Of a stretch of DNA of 64,000 bases, positions 49,080 through 61,720 are shown one piece after another. The notes below the pieces were generated by a model that did no database searches, was not told where the DNA came from, and worked only from the letters and a program-made list of their open reading frames with translations. How positions within the stretch are numbered: the stretch's first letter is position 1; each line of letters begins with the position of its first letter. The translations under genes and the position numbers were made by a program. This DNA is from Stercorarius parasiticus. Its lineage: Eukaryota > Chordata > Aves > Charadriiformes > Stercorariidae. The stretch covers positions 72,040-136,039 of the forward strand of contig VWZL01002055.1 in NCBI GenBank assembly GCA_013396915.1. Reading direction: 5' to 3'.

Positions 49080-52000
49080 TAATAACAGATCTGTTAAGAT
49101 CAATACTTCCTCAGTATGTATGATCAATATTTCTTAGTCATAGGCTTACAATGGCAACTCTAGGAAAACAGCCAAAGCATACCGTGTATATATTTTTTGC
49201 CAGCTCTACAGTTTTCATTCTGTGACAAAAATGATGAGCAATACTTAAACAGGATTAAAAATAAATGTTGGAAAGATGGTTTCTAGTCACGCATAAAGCC
49301 TGCAAGTAAAAAGTCAAAATTTTTTTTAACGGATTTTGAACCAACAGGGTGGCTTTAGTTCACTTCAATACTTAGCATCATTTCATTGCACCATTTTGAT
49401 CCAGCAATAGAAGCCTAAAGCCAGGCTTAATGTATCATGGCTTGTGACCTATGGCTTTAATGAAGGTAGCACACCATGAACTTGGAGGGCTCGTACTTAA
49501 TTAAAATGGTAGGTTTGAACCCCATTTCTTTTCCTATTATCTACAAGTATTCAGGATGATAATCTCAGTTTAATAAGATTTACTAGTTTTACACCACCTC
49601 TGGAAGCTTTCATTTCCTTAAAGGCAAGCAAAAGTATTATTTTTACCTGTACTCTTTAATGCAGAATCATCTTCTAGTAATAGTGGGGATTCCAGAGCCG
49701 GGAAGTAGGTCTTGTTTTGGGTTTTTCAACCTATATAAAAAGAATGAAATAACTTTCTCAGGAAATGCTAGTTTGCTTGCAGTTCATTGTGGGAATGGCA
49801 AAAGCTGGTTCTTTGCTAGTTTATTATATAACGGCTGTTGCTGTCTTCCTGGCCACGGGCTAAAACCAGCAGCCAACCCTCCATTACCAAATTACCAAAA
49901 AAATGCACTTTGAAAGTACACATTCAGTATTTCATAGGTTTTCAGATCTTCAAAAAGACTTGCCATAGATCTTCTGAAAGTGCCGTATTCCAAGGAAATC
50001 CCTTAGAAAAATGCTTTTCATGAGTATTTGGCTTTGACTGCTCAGGAGTTTAAGGAAATTGGGCTTCCTGCCACATTTTCAGAGCACAGACTCAACTGAC
50101 ACCCAAATGGAGGCAACCTGCTCAGAGTCCTCAGGTCTCCACATAGGATTCTTCTAGACAGCCAGCAGCAAAAGTGTACCTCCCCAACAACCACCTATAT
50201 ACATATTTTGAGATTTAAGAGCATATGACAAACATAACATTAAATACCACTCACCCTCCACCATCACAGTCTTTCTTCAGGGTTCCAAGCTCCTACAAAT
50301 TAGCAATAAAATCAGCACATAGCCCAGATATGAACTACAATAAGTCATGGACATCAAAGCACTTTGTTGTTCTTATAATTGCAGAAGTTGTTTTAGAGAG
50401 CTAATCAGCAAGGTCTCTAGGAGACTTTTCCTAGAACTGCCATTTTCTGGAAGTTCCTTTTCACATTCTCAATTCTGGTCAACTCTGAAGATTGTGGGCC
50501 TGTTTTTTTTAATTGATGTTTTGCCTTGTACTCAAACCGGCATTGCCAATGGAGCAATACCTTGCCAGCAGGTATTTATTTCCCCAGTGTTGCCCCCTGT
50601 GCTGCAGAAGAGCAGGCATTCCTATGGGAATGTAGTGAATTCAAACAGCAGGTTAATCCAGTTAAAAAAAAAAAAAAAAGAACAAAAAGAAAGAGGGGAG
50701 AAAAAAAAAGAAGACTAAGTATCATCTGTTCGCCCAGAGACTTGACAGTCAGCAGACTCTGGGCAGGGGAAGCTACAGCATGGGAAGACAAGGCAAGACA
50801 CCTGTGCTCATGAACCTTTTAACCCAGCACAGCCACACGTAATCTGGCTGGTTTTCCCCAGTTACAGAAAGGGATAGATTAGGAATAATTCAAATGGTCA
50901 GCCAGCAGAACTGGGGGAGTTGCAAGCTTCTACCAATGGATGGTGATAAAACATTTTCAATCTGAACAGCCGCTTATAGATGTAATGTTTGGCATTAAGA
51001 AAAGATGACTTGAGCAAAGCCAGGCTGCCTGCAGTATTTTAGAAAATGTGCATGTGATCACTTGTGCCAGAGGACACGTGGCATTGTATGTCTACAATCA
51101 GCATTATGAGCTGTTCATGGAAACATCTTTAACTGGCACAGTTATACCTGGAAAATCGGGCAATTCACACCTTTACTTTCTCTTCTGCATTAAGTCAGTC
51201 AGTCTGTTTCTCTGTGCTGGAGTCAATAGATCTTACAAAGCAGCCCTGTGTCCTGGAAACTGCTCTACAACTTTAAACGCTGTGCTGAGGTGTAGAGCTA
51301 TAGATGCCTTCCACTTGTTTCTTAGCCTCAGATTGGAAGAACACTTTCTAAGAAACAGAAGGATCTGATTTACCTTCATTTATGTTGTCATTACAGCACT
51401 GAAGTTGGAAATCAGTATTTTGAGGCAATGGGTAGAGATCTAGCAGCATTCCTGTATGAGCTGTCATCACCATCTGCACTGCCATTGACTTTTTCTTAGC
51501 TAATCCAGTTGAAAAATAACACAGCTGAAAAAGAAAGAAAGAAATTGTTAGATTAGTTCGAGCCCAGTTCACTGTGCCTGTGCAAACGCTTCTGTTGGAA
51601 CAAGGCAGGAGAACCAGCAGGGGCCGAAGCTGCTGCAGAAATGCAAGTGTAGCCACATTCCTTGATATTTGAGTAGACGGCCAGGCTGACTTAAAGTAAA
51701 ATGTTTTTAGGTGGATTCTAATCTTTTTTTATAATCATCAATTTTTTCACATTCCAAATAGAACCCATCCGCAGAAATGGTGTTTTTCCGGTGGATCTGT
51801 TCACACAATACTTTATGTTGGCAGCTCATTTCTGTCTTAGTCATGTTTTCGTTTTTTCTTTAGCAGATGTTTACAATTACTCCTTAAAATGTTTCCATTT
51901 TCTGTGATCACTGAATGTGAATGAGGTGACATTTTTAAAAAGAATTGTAGCTTTTTCTGGCCAGAACCCATGTTGTTAGATTCAAATACTCTTTGTCTTT

Positions 52001-52362
52001 TAAACTGTGGTAAAGGTCTTATATCTTTGTAACAGCAGCATCTGCCCTAGTTTGCCTATTCTTTTTTTGCCAAAATCAAAGTGTTATTTGTCATTATCTG
52101 ACTATATCTTGTATCTGGTAATCAGATGTGTATATGTCTTTTTATTTAACCTTAAAGACACGAGGCCTATTCTTCTGAATTTGTCCTTGAGGATTTCTCG
52201 GGAGGACTGCAGAACAAATGGTATTACAGCAGCCCAAGCTTCTGAAATGCGAAGGAAGGTTTCTTTGCTTTTCTTTCAATCGTTTTTTTCATTTGTTTTT
52301 ATTGACCTCAATTTAGATCAAAGTTCTCACAAATAATTGCCATGTTGCCAGCACCTGCAATT
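49080..52362. other. AT-rich intergenic stretch
   Basis: A purine-rich tract (A run then AAAGAAAGAGGGGAGAAAAA) lies at 50665-50715. Plus-strand frames at 50347-50718 and 51048-51368 and a minus frame at 51348-51656 show no recognisable product. The part at 51690-51860 has mild enhancer-like texture. Confidence 0.5.
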
Positions 52363-52374
52363 ACGTTGCAACGT
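52363..52374. promoter_or_regulatory. Perfect CpG-containing palindrome, RFX-like
   Basis: ACGTTGCAACGT is a perfect 12-base palindrome with two CpGs in a CpG-poor region. GTTGC/GCAAC are half-sites of RFX-type X-box sequences. A further GTTGCC occurs 15-20 bases upstream, at 52344-52349. Binding is inferred from motif shape only. Confidence 0.5.
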
Positions 52375-52479
52375 TTGTAATGCTTCAAACTTTCTTCAAA
52401 AAACCCATTTCTGGGAGTCATGCAAATTTTTGAGACAGCTCATTTGTTTCTTCTTTTTTCTTCTTTTGTTTAGAAAAAT

Positions 52480-53300
52480 AAGATTTCCATTTGCAGAAAA
52501 AGTATAAAAATATGCCATACATTTACCATAAAGGCTCAAAAAAGAGCGCCACAAATATACGTTTTAAAAGATCACTGTTTTTTTTAATGCAGTCTCGTGA
52601 CTTTTGGAGTGCTGACTCACGATTTTTGCATGCTTGACATCAGCAATACCACAACTGAGAGAAAATCTTTGTGAAAGATTCCTTTCTAGTCCTCTTGAGA
52701 CAAAGGGATCCTCCAGGAAAAAAAACAGAGAAACAACTGTTTCTTATTCATGATAGCTCTAAGTTAAAAACAAGCACAAACCCCAACTTTAAAGCAAACA
52801 ATCTAAAATTTCTGCCAAACCATTCCTGCTTGCTTTCTTCACCATAAAGACTCAAAAAAGGTACAAACACTTTTTTTTTCTTTTCTTTGGTAGGATGGTA
52901 TTAAATCATATAATGCATGAAAATGAAACTTCTAGTATAATTTAACGCTTTTCAATAAACAGCTTCTTTTAATATGCCAAATTCCTTTTTCTTTCTTGTC
53001 AAGCAAGAAGTCTGGCGTTAGGGACAGACAATGACTTTTTCATTAATGATCATATGTTATTTTTAATTATACTATGTATTTTTTTAGCTTCCATAAAACA
53101 AATGGAACAATTTTATGATTACATTCCTTCTGCTTAATTAAAAAATGTTTTCCTTTACTAGAAATGAAGTACTTTGAGAGAAACATGGAAATTTCACTGA
53201 AAAAAAATATTATGGAGCCTTTTTGCTATTAAATGAGAATATTGGCCCATGAGTTAATGCACTTTCATGGCTGTACACTAGTTGATCCGTGACCTCAAGC
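52480..53300. promoter_or_regulatory. Candidate conserved non-coding cluster
   Basis: These are long, AT-rich but non-repetitive sequences with homeodomain, POU and SOX-like words (for example TTTTTGCATGCTTGACATCA near 52624). ACCATAAAGRCTCAAAAAAG occurs twice, at 52525-52544 and 52841-52860. No open frame of note crosses the block. The texture resembles enhancer clusters of gene deserts. Conservation is untested. Confidence 0.35.
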
Positions 53301-53599
53301 TTCTGCTTGTTGAAAACAATTAGAAATATTCCCTATTCCTAATAATACAGAAAGTAATCCGTAGCTATCATTAAGATTGCTGTTAGTAGTAGTAGAGAGA
53401 ATATAATAATATATTATACTAACAGTAAAAATTTGATTCTGGAACTGGCTGGTTTAGCAGTCAAAACTCCTTTATCAAGCAAAACTTCCAATTAATTCCA
53501 AATATTATTTCTGCATTGAGACTCGAGGATAAATTGCTTGTGGGTGGGATAAAAATGGTCGGTATGTGCCTGTATTAGAATAAATATTTTTGGCATAAA
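53301..53599. other. AT-rich linker between candidate elements
   Basis: TAGTAGTAG then an ATAATAATATATTATA-like low-complexity tract lies at about 53384-53419. Nothing else is specific. Confidence 0.5.
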
Positions 53600-53770
53600 C
53601 TCTTTCGGAGGCAAATCAGGTCAAAGGATGATTTACAAAACTGTCATTGTCATATGGCATTAATTTGATAGCTCATTTCAATTGACATCTGTGAGAAACA
53701 GTTGGACATGCTGTTTCTCTTGCATTAACCAGACTTTTTAATTAATTATGCAAAGCTGAAAGCAAACAAA
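53600..53770. promoter_or_regulatory. Candidate conserved enhancer
   Basis: This is the most enhancer-like block in the window. It has AGGTCAAAGG (nuclear-receptor DR1-like) at 53618-53627, CATATG E-box at 53651-53656 next to TGTCATTGTC, and CAATTG at 53679-53684. ACAGTTGGACATGCTGTTTC lies near 53698, and TTTTTAATTAATTATGCAAA (homeodomain plus POU-like) at 53735-53754. Sequence is balanced, non-repetitive and without open frames. Known deeply conserved developmental enhancers have this composition. I infer function, and conservation could not be checked. Confidence 0.42.
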
Positions 53771-56424
53771 CAAAATCAGACTGAAAAATAAAACTGTACT
53801 CGTGTAAAGGTACACGTTATTCAGCTAAATTCACACTGAGTATAAATGTGCACTGTGCTATGAATTACCTTTGAATAGCAAAAACCATCAGAATCATCAG
53901 TCATCGAGTGCCGCTCGGCACACAACACGAACCCTTCTCCAGCACCCTAGATCACCCCTTTTTTTCCAACCATTTGTTCTACAGAGACATGAACAAAAAT
54001 ACTATTACTACTTCTAAATACTTATTTCTAATACATTTACTAGTGCAAAAGTACTATTATTTCTTAACAATTAGCCTTTCAGAACAATATTGAAATCAGA
54101 GACAATTTAAGTATCTGGTTCACAGAGTTGGACCTACTGAATAGCAGACTATAAAATATGTTATTTGATCTATGCTGCACCAGTCCTTTAGCTTATCACA
54201 AAACTCATGCTGGGTCTCTCTAAACACCAGTAAGCATAACACTAATTTAAGAATGCCAGAGCATCACTCCGTAACTGCTTCTTAATAATATTATCCCATA
54301 TTTGTACTAATTCTTTGTAACCCCTAATTTACTTAGAAACTCAATTTTTCTGTTAAATTCAGTCTTTTTAGAATGACACCATATGTTCACACTAGCTTAG
54401 CAGAAATACATCTGAACAGAAAATGTTTCCAATTTTTTTATGTTCTCACTTGGCAAGGTGTCATTAGGACACCAGAAGCTTCAAACATATCAATACTAAT
54501 TACAGGGCGCTTTTTTTTTCCACAGAGGTGCAGATATCCAAGATGATGCTGTGTTATTTGATCAAGATGGGTGGAAAAAAATCCCTTACAAGACAATGTC
54601 TAGAGCCTTTCAACACTCTTAATGTGGCTCGAGCTTGTCTAGATGAGATCTTTACTTTTGGGACTGCCCTCCCCCAGAATCAAAATCCTATTGTAAGATC
54701 TCAAGCCATCAGCCTTCCTCTTCTTCCCAATAAAAAAAAAAAACACCACACAAATCTTTAAAGTCTCCACCTCAGCTTGTGCTTTGGCTATATAGTGCAT
54801 CAGTCAATTAATGTACAAAATCTCACAGAGAGGAGCAATTATTTCTGCACATATATCACTTGGTTAAAAAAGATAAAGATTATTTACAAGTTTAGTATGA
54901 TTTCTGGAAAGGACTCTATGCCTGAAATCGGCATTTAAGAAATAAATTTGTAATATGAGTTCTTGGCTATACAGATTGTTGTTGTAGATACGGGGTGGTA
55001 TAAACTGAAAGGACCGTTTGTTGACTGTTTCTTTCTGACACAGTATATGAATCCCATTCTGAGGTGGTCTGCTGGTTGCCTGCAGTGCAGGAGAAGAAAC
55101 TGCTTCCCTTTTGATGTATAATTTGGCTTCTGGTTTTTGTTTTGCTTTCCTTAAAGCACTGACGACTGACCATGACTGGAGCTGGTAGAGGATGTCAGAC
55201 TGATACGCAGTTGCTCTTACTCACCAGAGTGCCCAGCCGGGGTGTCTTCCTCATATTAAAGCAAGCTTCAGATGTGAAGTCAATGAAGATTTTCCCCCAA
55301 ACCGGATTGGTACAAACTATTAGATTTTTTTGGGTTTTACTTTCCTGAGGAGGTTTGAATTATCTAAAATAATTTGTGAATTTTTCCCCCCTCCCCAGCT
55401 AGAACTGAATGAGTCCAAAAGCAAAATATTTAGGAAACAAGTTCTTGTTTACAAAGATGAAGTAAAAAAGTTCTGTTTCTGATCTCATAAAAGCTGTCAA
55501 AGTACGACATGCAGAGCTATTTATGTTACTATGCTTTTAAATAAAACCTGTACAAACTTCCAAAGAACATACTGTGGTCAATTATTGCATTATGTTATCA
55601 GAGTTGCCAAACTATCAAAATAAATTTCTAAAAGTCCTATATTTATGACACTAAGATTCTGAGCAAGTAATGACTGAATAAATGTCTCTGTAACAGTGCA
55701 CACGTATATAATTATAATGACTTATAAGAGGAGTAACTCCATCACTCAGTGACTGAAAACAACATGTTATTTACAGCCAGGCCTGTTTATCCAGCACCTG
55801 GCTGGACAAAAGTCCCCCAGTCTTGCCAAAAGATGTCCAAACTTGGACTATCTTTGCTTGGAAAAAGCAATGTTTAATTGATAGACTGACACAGATGTAA
55901 CTGTTTCGACATGTCGAAGAAGAGCAAGAAAATAAAAGCCACCTGAACATGTTTTCCATAGGAACATATTATCCATAAATATCAACAATCTAAAGAGAAT
56001 ACGAAGGCAGTACAGAGAGAAGGTACTCTTGCACAGTCTGTCTCTCCATTATTGACACCATATGTTGAAATACAGTTCTTTAGAAGAAGAGTGGAAACAT
56101 TTCAAACATGCATTTTTTTTTGTTAAGTTTTAGTGCCCAGGTATTTGTGTTAGCAGTAGAAAACACAAATGTAGAGGGTTTTCTTGGCACATATTGTACC
56201 ACACTGCAACAACTTAATATCGTTAGCTTGCAATTAACCCAAGTATATGCATCCTCTAATTATCAAATAAGTTACAGTACCATGTAGTCTGGGGAACAGA
56301 TTTAAACATGTTTATCCTATAGCTACCCAGTGGTTTGTTTTCCATAATACAACAAACAGCTGTTTACTGATAAAGGTAATAAGCTGTGTCGAACCTCTCA
56401 CTTTGATTCTAGCCACGTCACGTA
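53771..56424. other. AT-rich intergenic stretch
   Basis: No gene was recognised. Short frames at 53908-54093, 54528-54761 and 54967-55173 have no recognisable product. An A run occurs at 54731-54743. Confidence 0.55.
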
Positions 56425-56478
56425 TCACTGAAATTACTGGGACTCAACATAAGATTAAATGGACAAATCCAGGCCCAC
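56425..56478. repeat. Ancient palindromic-family repeat remnant (half copy)
   Basis: TATCACTGAAATTACTGGGA then CTCAACATAAGATTAAATGG then ACAAATCCAGGCCC follow the remembered words CCATTGAAGTCAATGGGACT, ...AGAGTAAA... and ...ATCAGGCCC in order. Only the right half is visible. Confidence 0.4.
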
Positions 56479-59400
56479 CTACTTTATTAGCATTCTTTTA
56501 CCAGGGATTTAGTAACCAGCCACTACTTAGAGACCCCTGCAATGAATTCAGCTACAAAACACTTCGGTCTTGCAGTATAAATAAACAGCTTGCCAACAAA
56601 CTGGCATTTCACAGATGATTCTCTCATGTTCTCAAGACATGGATAAAACAGTTGCGATGAAATGTCAACAGAAATATTGTCAGATCAAAGCTGTGCGAGT
56701 GAACGGGCAAGAAATTATAGTTGTGGTAATAAGCACTAACTCTTCAGAAATATAGTTATCCCTTTCATCTATCATTGGGACGACTAAAAGAAAGATTTTA
56801 TTAATGAACAAAATGTTATCTGAGAGATTAAGTAAAAAATATTTTCATGTATCTAAAAAATACATACCAATTTAAAAGTTCGGACAAAGCAGCATCTACA
56901 TAGGAACAATGCAAATTGGTCTCCACTTTCTGCACAGATATGTCCGTATCTTTGATAGATTAGAAAAAAAATGCTAGGTCAGGACAAGGAGTACATAAAT
57001 TTGACATCTCAGACACATTCTAAAAGCTCATATTTCAAAAACCGATAGCAATCTTTTGCACTATCTAATTTAGATTTCCTGTTTCATCCAAATGTTAATA
57101 CATACAGAAAAATTAGGACTACAGGAGCCATAGGAGGCCTTCTGGTACAGACTCTACCATTGCTGAACGTTCCCTTCCAGCTTTTTCCCAACAGTAAATC
57201 TGTGATAGCAAGTTATGTCCTTTTTTCACACAGGCAGCCCTTAGGGACAAAACTCCCCACAACTGGAAAAAGACATTTTACTACCCTTGCTCAAAGTAAT
57301 GGGTTTCTCATTGCTATGTGTTTTTTTTTAGGGGAGTGGGTGGGGTCTACAAAACCCACTGTACAGAAGTACACTACGGTAAACATTTTCAGCACAGTAC
57401 AAACGTACCACAGCCTACAGTAGGGTACAGTTTGCTTCTGGTCAGCTGGAGTGGAACAGGTGAAAACATCTAAAACTATCATCCCTGTTTTCTACTTGCT
57501 GCCTTTTGAGCATTATACTGGAATGTCAAATTAGTGCAGCTCACGAGCTCACCAAAGTGGGAATCGCCAGCTTTTCGTGCAGGGACAACAGAAAACCCGT
57601 CATGACTTCTTTTCCCCACAGAAGGTTACATGGGAAGGCTGGTTCCCATCTGACACAAACTTTATTTTACACTCATCTCTCTTTTTATATTTTAGGTCAT
57701 GAACAGAAACTATTGGAACTAGTAAGAGCTGAAAACACTAGTGTGAGTTTGTTTTGATTTTTGTTTTGTTTTTGTTGATTTTCTTAGCACAAATGTAGTG
57801 ATTAACAATAATGTTTTATGACCTGCCTTGGTGAGACCCTTCAGTCAGCATTCCTATTTGGTGGCTATTTTGAAAGAAACCTGACTAAATGTTTTTAATA
57901 GACTAAGTTAAAAACTTCTTAAAACTGCTTAAGATTTTTGTCTGAGAAGACCTGATTTGGTCAGGCACGTTTGCCTTCCTGTCAAAAGGCCACCAACTAG
58001 TATGAAATAAACTACATATATAGCTGCTTTTTTCTATTTAGCTAAGGTGGCAAACAGCCATATGAAGAACGGTGTCTGCGAGGCTCTGGCAGACAGTACT
58101 TCATGTAACTTTCATGACTGCATTTACTTTTAATTGATCCTGCAGTCCTATGCCCCTTATGGAGTGTTTTAAATCAATGTCAACCATAAAGGGGTACTAA
58201 ACTGTACAAGATCCTTTTTCGGTTGCAGTTAAAGATAACTTATTTATGAGGACATGAATAAAACTCTAAGTGTGTGAATGTAAACATGGCCAAAACTTTC
58301 AGAACTCCTTTATTTCATAGATGGGAGAACATCAGGCATCAAAGCATGGATTTTTTCCATTTTCCATCATGAAAGATTCAACAAGGCCCTTTGAATGTTT
58401 TCCCTCCCCTTAGGTTTTTCCCCATCCCTTTATCAGCTGGATACGACATTGATTTTCTCATTACAGAACAGAACTTCCAAAGCGAGTGGAAGAGAAGCTC
58501 CTCCAAAATTCGCAGTGCTCTGGCATTCACCCAGCACTTTCATATTACCAAAACATGCACTCTGCAAGATAAGCGAGATAAGCCATGAATGATTCTCACC
58601 AGAATCAGGTCTTCTCAGCCCGTAAGTCCCAGCATAGACATTACTAGTAGCTCCTGAAAGCAATTCCTTCAGAAGAGCTATTCCATAGCAACTTCATTTA
58701 TGAATGCTTTTAGTCCACTTGTACTGTACAGTAAGAATGTCAACTCAGGGAGCGACTATGGATCACTCCATCAATCAGATCCCTTTATTTTGGGATAGCC
58801 TTCTCAAACATATTTCACAGCCTGATGTAACTCTGAAGTATCACACTAAACAAGAGGTTTGCTCTTAATACAGACCTAAGGAAGCAAATGGTCCAAAACC
58901 CTGGCTAAACCTGCTATGGACACTGTATTTGCGTTAATTATATGACATTAATTTCTTAATAACCTGTTAAGGGAAGAGAACACATGGAAGAATTAGTGAA
59001 GTTGTGCTATGTGGTCTCTCTGGAAACTTAAGAATCTCATACTGCTGAAGTATTGCTGACACAGAACTGACGAATGCATAGTGATGAAGTGCAGAATAAG
59101 AATGCCATTCTGTCTTTATGTATTATATTTTTCCTTTCAGAAAATTAGGAGAGAGTGAGTCAGTATGGGAGACATCTGAAATCTCATCATAATCAATATG
59201 AAAGAAATTAAAGATGGTGAATTAACTATAAAGACTATTAGTGTTCATGAGTTACAAACAAAGTAAAAGATCACACTGCAACAGAAACTGAAGAGATACG
59301 CACAGAGAGCTCATTATCTTACTTGATTTTCCCTTTGGTGGATTAGATTCTACACTTTTAGGAGTTCAGGTTTTTTTTTCCCAGTCAGAGCATAAGTTGT

Positions 59401-60020
59401 ATAACTCACCCAGACACAGAATTTTTATTCTGTAGAAATCTTCAGAATTACACTCATTAAATATACGACATATTATTCCACTCGCATGAGGCAGTTTGCC
59501 TCTGAGAATGTAGCAGAGAATAGAGTCCAGAATTAATATATTGCTCAAACCTGAGTTTAACATGAATCTCAGGGAAGATGCTGAATTGCACCTGCTCAGA
59601 ATTCAAAGCTAATCATAATGTCCTTAAAACCTCCATCCTGTATTTGACAGTTTAGCTCCATGTGCTTGGAGATTTTTCTACAACTTTTCTTTGAAGAGTA
59701 AATTCCACTGAATAGGCAACCTGTGAAGGACAGTTAATATAACGGCGGTACATGTCTGGCCTTGCAAGGGATGATGCACAGGGGGCCTGCTGTGCTTACA
59801 GCAGCAACAGAGCCAAAAAATCCTACTGTGTCTGCAAAAATAACTAACTTATTTTTGAACCAGAGCTGGTTCTTTTACATCCTGACCTAAAATACAACAT
59901 ATCTTTATAACAGTTTGTTTGTGGGTTTTTTGCTTGGTTGTTTTTTGGTTGGTTTTTTTTTTTTTTTTACATAGCATTAAAAGTTTTTTGTAAACTCTTC
60001 AGAAGAATGATACTAGGTTT
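56479..60020. other. AT-rich intergenic stretch
   Basis: A T-rich tract with TTGG words lies at 59913-59968 (a run of 18 T at its end). Short frames at 57160-57757 and 58391-58663 show no recognisable product. No transposon was identified. Confidence 0.55.
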
Positions 60021-60140
60021 GGCCTGAACCCCGCCAAGCACATGTTTAACCTTCTGCATGTCACTGGTTTCTGAAATCAATGGGACTGCTTGCAGCCTGA
60101 GAGTAAATCATGTGCTTCAGTGCTCTACCACAATAGGACC
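60021..60140. repeat. Ancient palindromic repeat remnant, nearly full length
   Basis: GGCCTGAACCCCGCCAAGCA starts the left half and continues through CATGTTTAACCTTCTGCATG. TGAAATCAATGGGACTGCTT marks the centre. AATCATGTGCTTCAGTGCTC then ACCACAATAGGACC ends the right half. This follows both halves of a remembered sauropsid palindrome (GCACATGCTTAACTTTAAGC ... TCAATGGGACTACTC ... GTGCTTAAGTGCTTTG). Clear mirrored layout with heavy decay suggests an old MITE-like element. Confidence 0.6.
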
Positions 60141-61329
60141 TTTACAATTGTTTTCTTCTCTACAGATAATTCTAGGAACCCTCATAGAGCCTCAATGACT
60201 TTCACATATGATGAAGAATCTCTGCTATAGGTAGGATGAAACCTTGCTAAACACCTCTTTTTACAGCTTTATAGCCTTGGGTTCCATTTCTTTGTCAACC
60301 TGATACCAGAATTTAAACATTGTTGGAAACATAGATTTATTATAAGCAGAGGGAGTTAAATGCATGTATAAAAAAAGGAGGCCCTTCCTGGCAAACGAAG
60401 AGTGAAGGATAGACATATATAATAACTGTATATCTATAAAGTATATGTGCAACAAATAAAGGCCTCGTTTAGCTCTGATGCTGAAAAAAAGGTTTGTTTT
60501 TTTTTTTCCCCAAGAAGCAGAAGAAAGACTATTTGGGGTACAGAATTTCATTCTTGAAAATTGCATTAAACACTCTGCAAGTATGCACTTTAGAGAGGCA
60601 GTGCTGCTGAAAGCTTGGAGCAAGGTGTGCCCTGACTGTTTGCATGAGGACTGGTTATTAACGTTTTGACTTGAAATACTGCAAGTGCCCTGAATTAGTG
60701 TAAACACCTTTGGAACCCCAGGAGCTATACTACTAAGGTTGATAGTTTTACAAAATAATTATGTCTATTCTCTCTAGAAGAATATTATTGAAATTTGGAT
60801 AGACTCAATCTAAAAAGCACAAACTTGTAAGGAACTTCTGAACAAGAAACAAAAATTAAATTGGCAATTTTTTTCCTAAATATGTTTTGTGACTTGCCCA
60901 GGCACCATCTAATAAACGGTATGACTTCAGTAAGAAAAATCAGCCCTGGTCTTCTGAACACCAACCCATCTTTTTTTGTGCAATAAAAAAATAAAGATTC
61001 AGCTCACCTACGTGTTGCTGGCTGAAGAGCCCTCTCTCATAAACAACCAGAGTTTCTGATGAAATCTATTACGTGCATTTAAGGTGAGAAACTATTGCCT
61101 TCACCTTGGATGAAAACCACTCTCACCTTTACCTCAGGATGCTAAAGTGGTTTATGAAATAATGCTTGTGCTTTCAGCCTGAAAAACAAAACTTAAAAAA
61201 ATCAAACCAAAACAACCCCTACACACACTTGGACATACAGCAAAATTTCATGGAGGTTTGCAGTAAAGAAGCGTGAGCAGATTTCTGCCGAGCATTGACT
61301 GAATTTATACCTACAATCTCATTTTTCAG
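60141..61329. other. AT-rich intergenic stretch
   Basis: It is crossed by a 148-codon minus-strand frame (60261-60707) containing a homopolymer-coded stretch at 60485-60510 and no known domain, judged non-coding. No RNA gene was recognised. Confidence 0.5.
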
Positions 61330-61720
61330 TCGCACCTGCACCCACACATGAGTTCCTCCATGGCTCCTGTCAAGTTGTGCTTAATACTTGCCTCAGGAGA
61401 AAACCCTGACTCCTCCTTACTTACAATGTCATTACACAGGTGGCAAAATGGCAAGTCTTTAATGACGCTGAGCTTAATTAATTTACCGGAATCTGGTGGG
61501 CAGGGCTGCTGCTGCTTTAGCGTGCTGGAAATACCCCTGTACCCTTGCATCTGCAGCTGGGAAACACGCTGCTTTGCTGCCAGCATGAGGAAATATTCAT
61601 GAACAGAATATTGCCTGGGTAGGCTGATGAAAATGAAACCAGCATTCGGGGTATTTTGCCTAGCTGATGTTTGATTTGTCAGCGTCACTCTGCATCCTTT
61701 CTCGGGCAACAACACTGGAG
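61330..61720. promoter_or_regulatory. Candidate conserved non-coding element under a chance open frame
   Basis: This region is less AT-rich and non-repetitive, with CTTAATTAATTTACCGG at 61473-61489, GGAAATATTCATGAACAG near 61590 and CAGCTG. A 154-codon minus-strand frame (61326-61790) covers it. The predicted product has no domain I recognise, starts just inside an A/T run and has no evident splice context. Conservation across birds would decide between enhancer and exon. Confidence 0.3.

Noticed and set aside
59913..59968. T-rich tract as a possible retroposon poly(A) tail on the minus strand
   Set aside because: No SINE or processed-gene body lies adjacent. Similar TTTGG/TTTG tracts occur at several places as simple low complexity.
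60261..60707. 148-codon minus-strand open frame
   Set aside because: It includes a homopolymer-coded stretch and no known domain. A rough stop-frequency estimate predicts a few frames of this length by chance in 64 kb.
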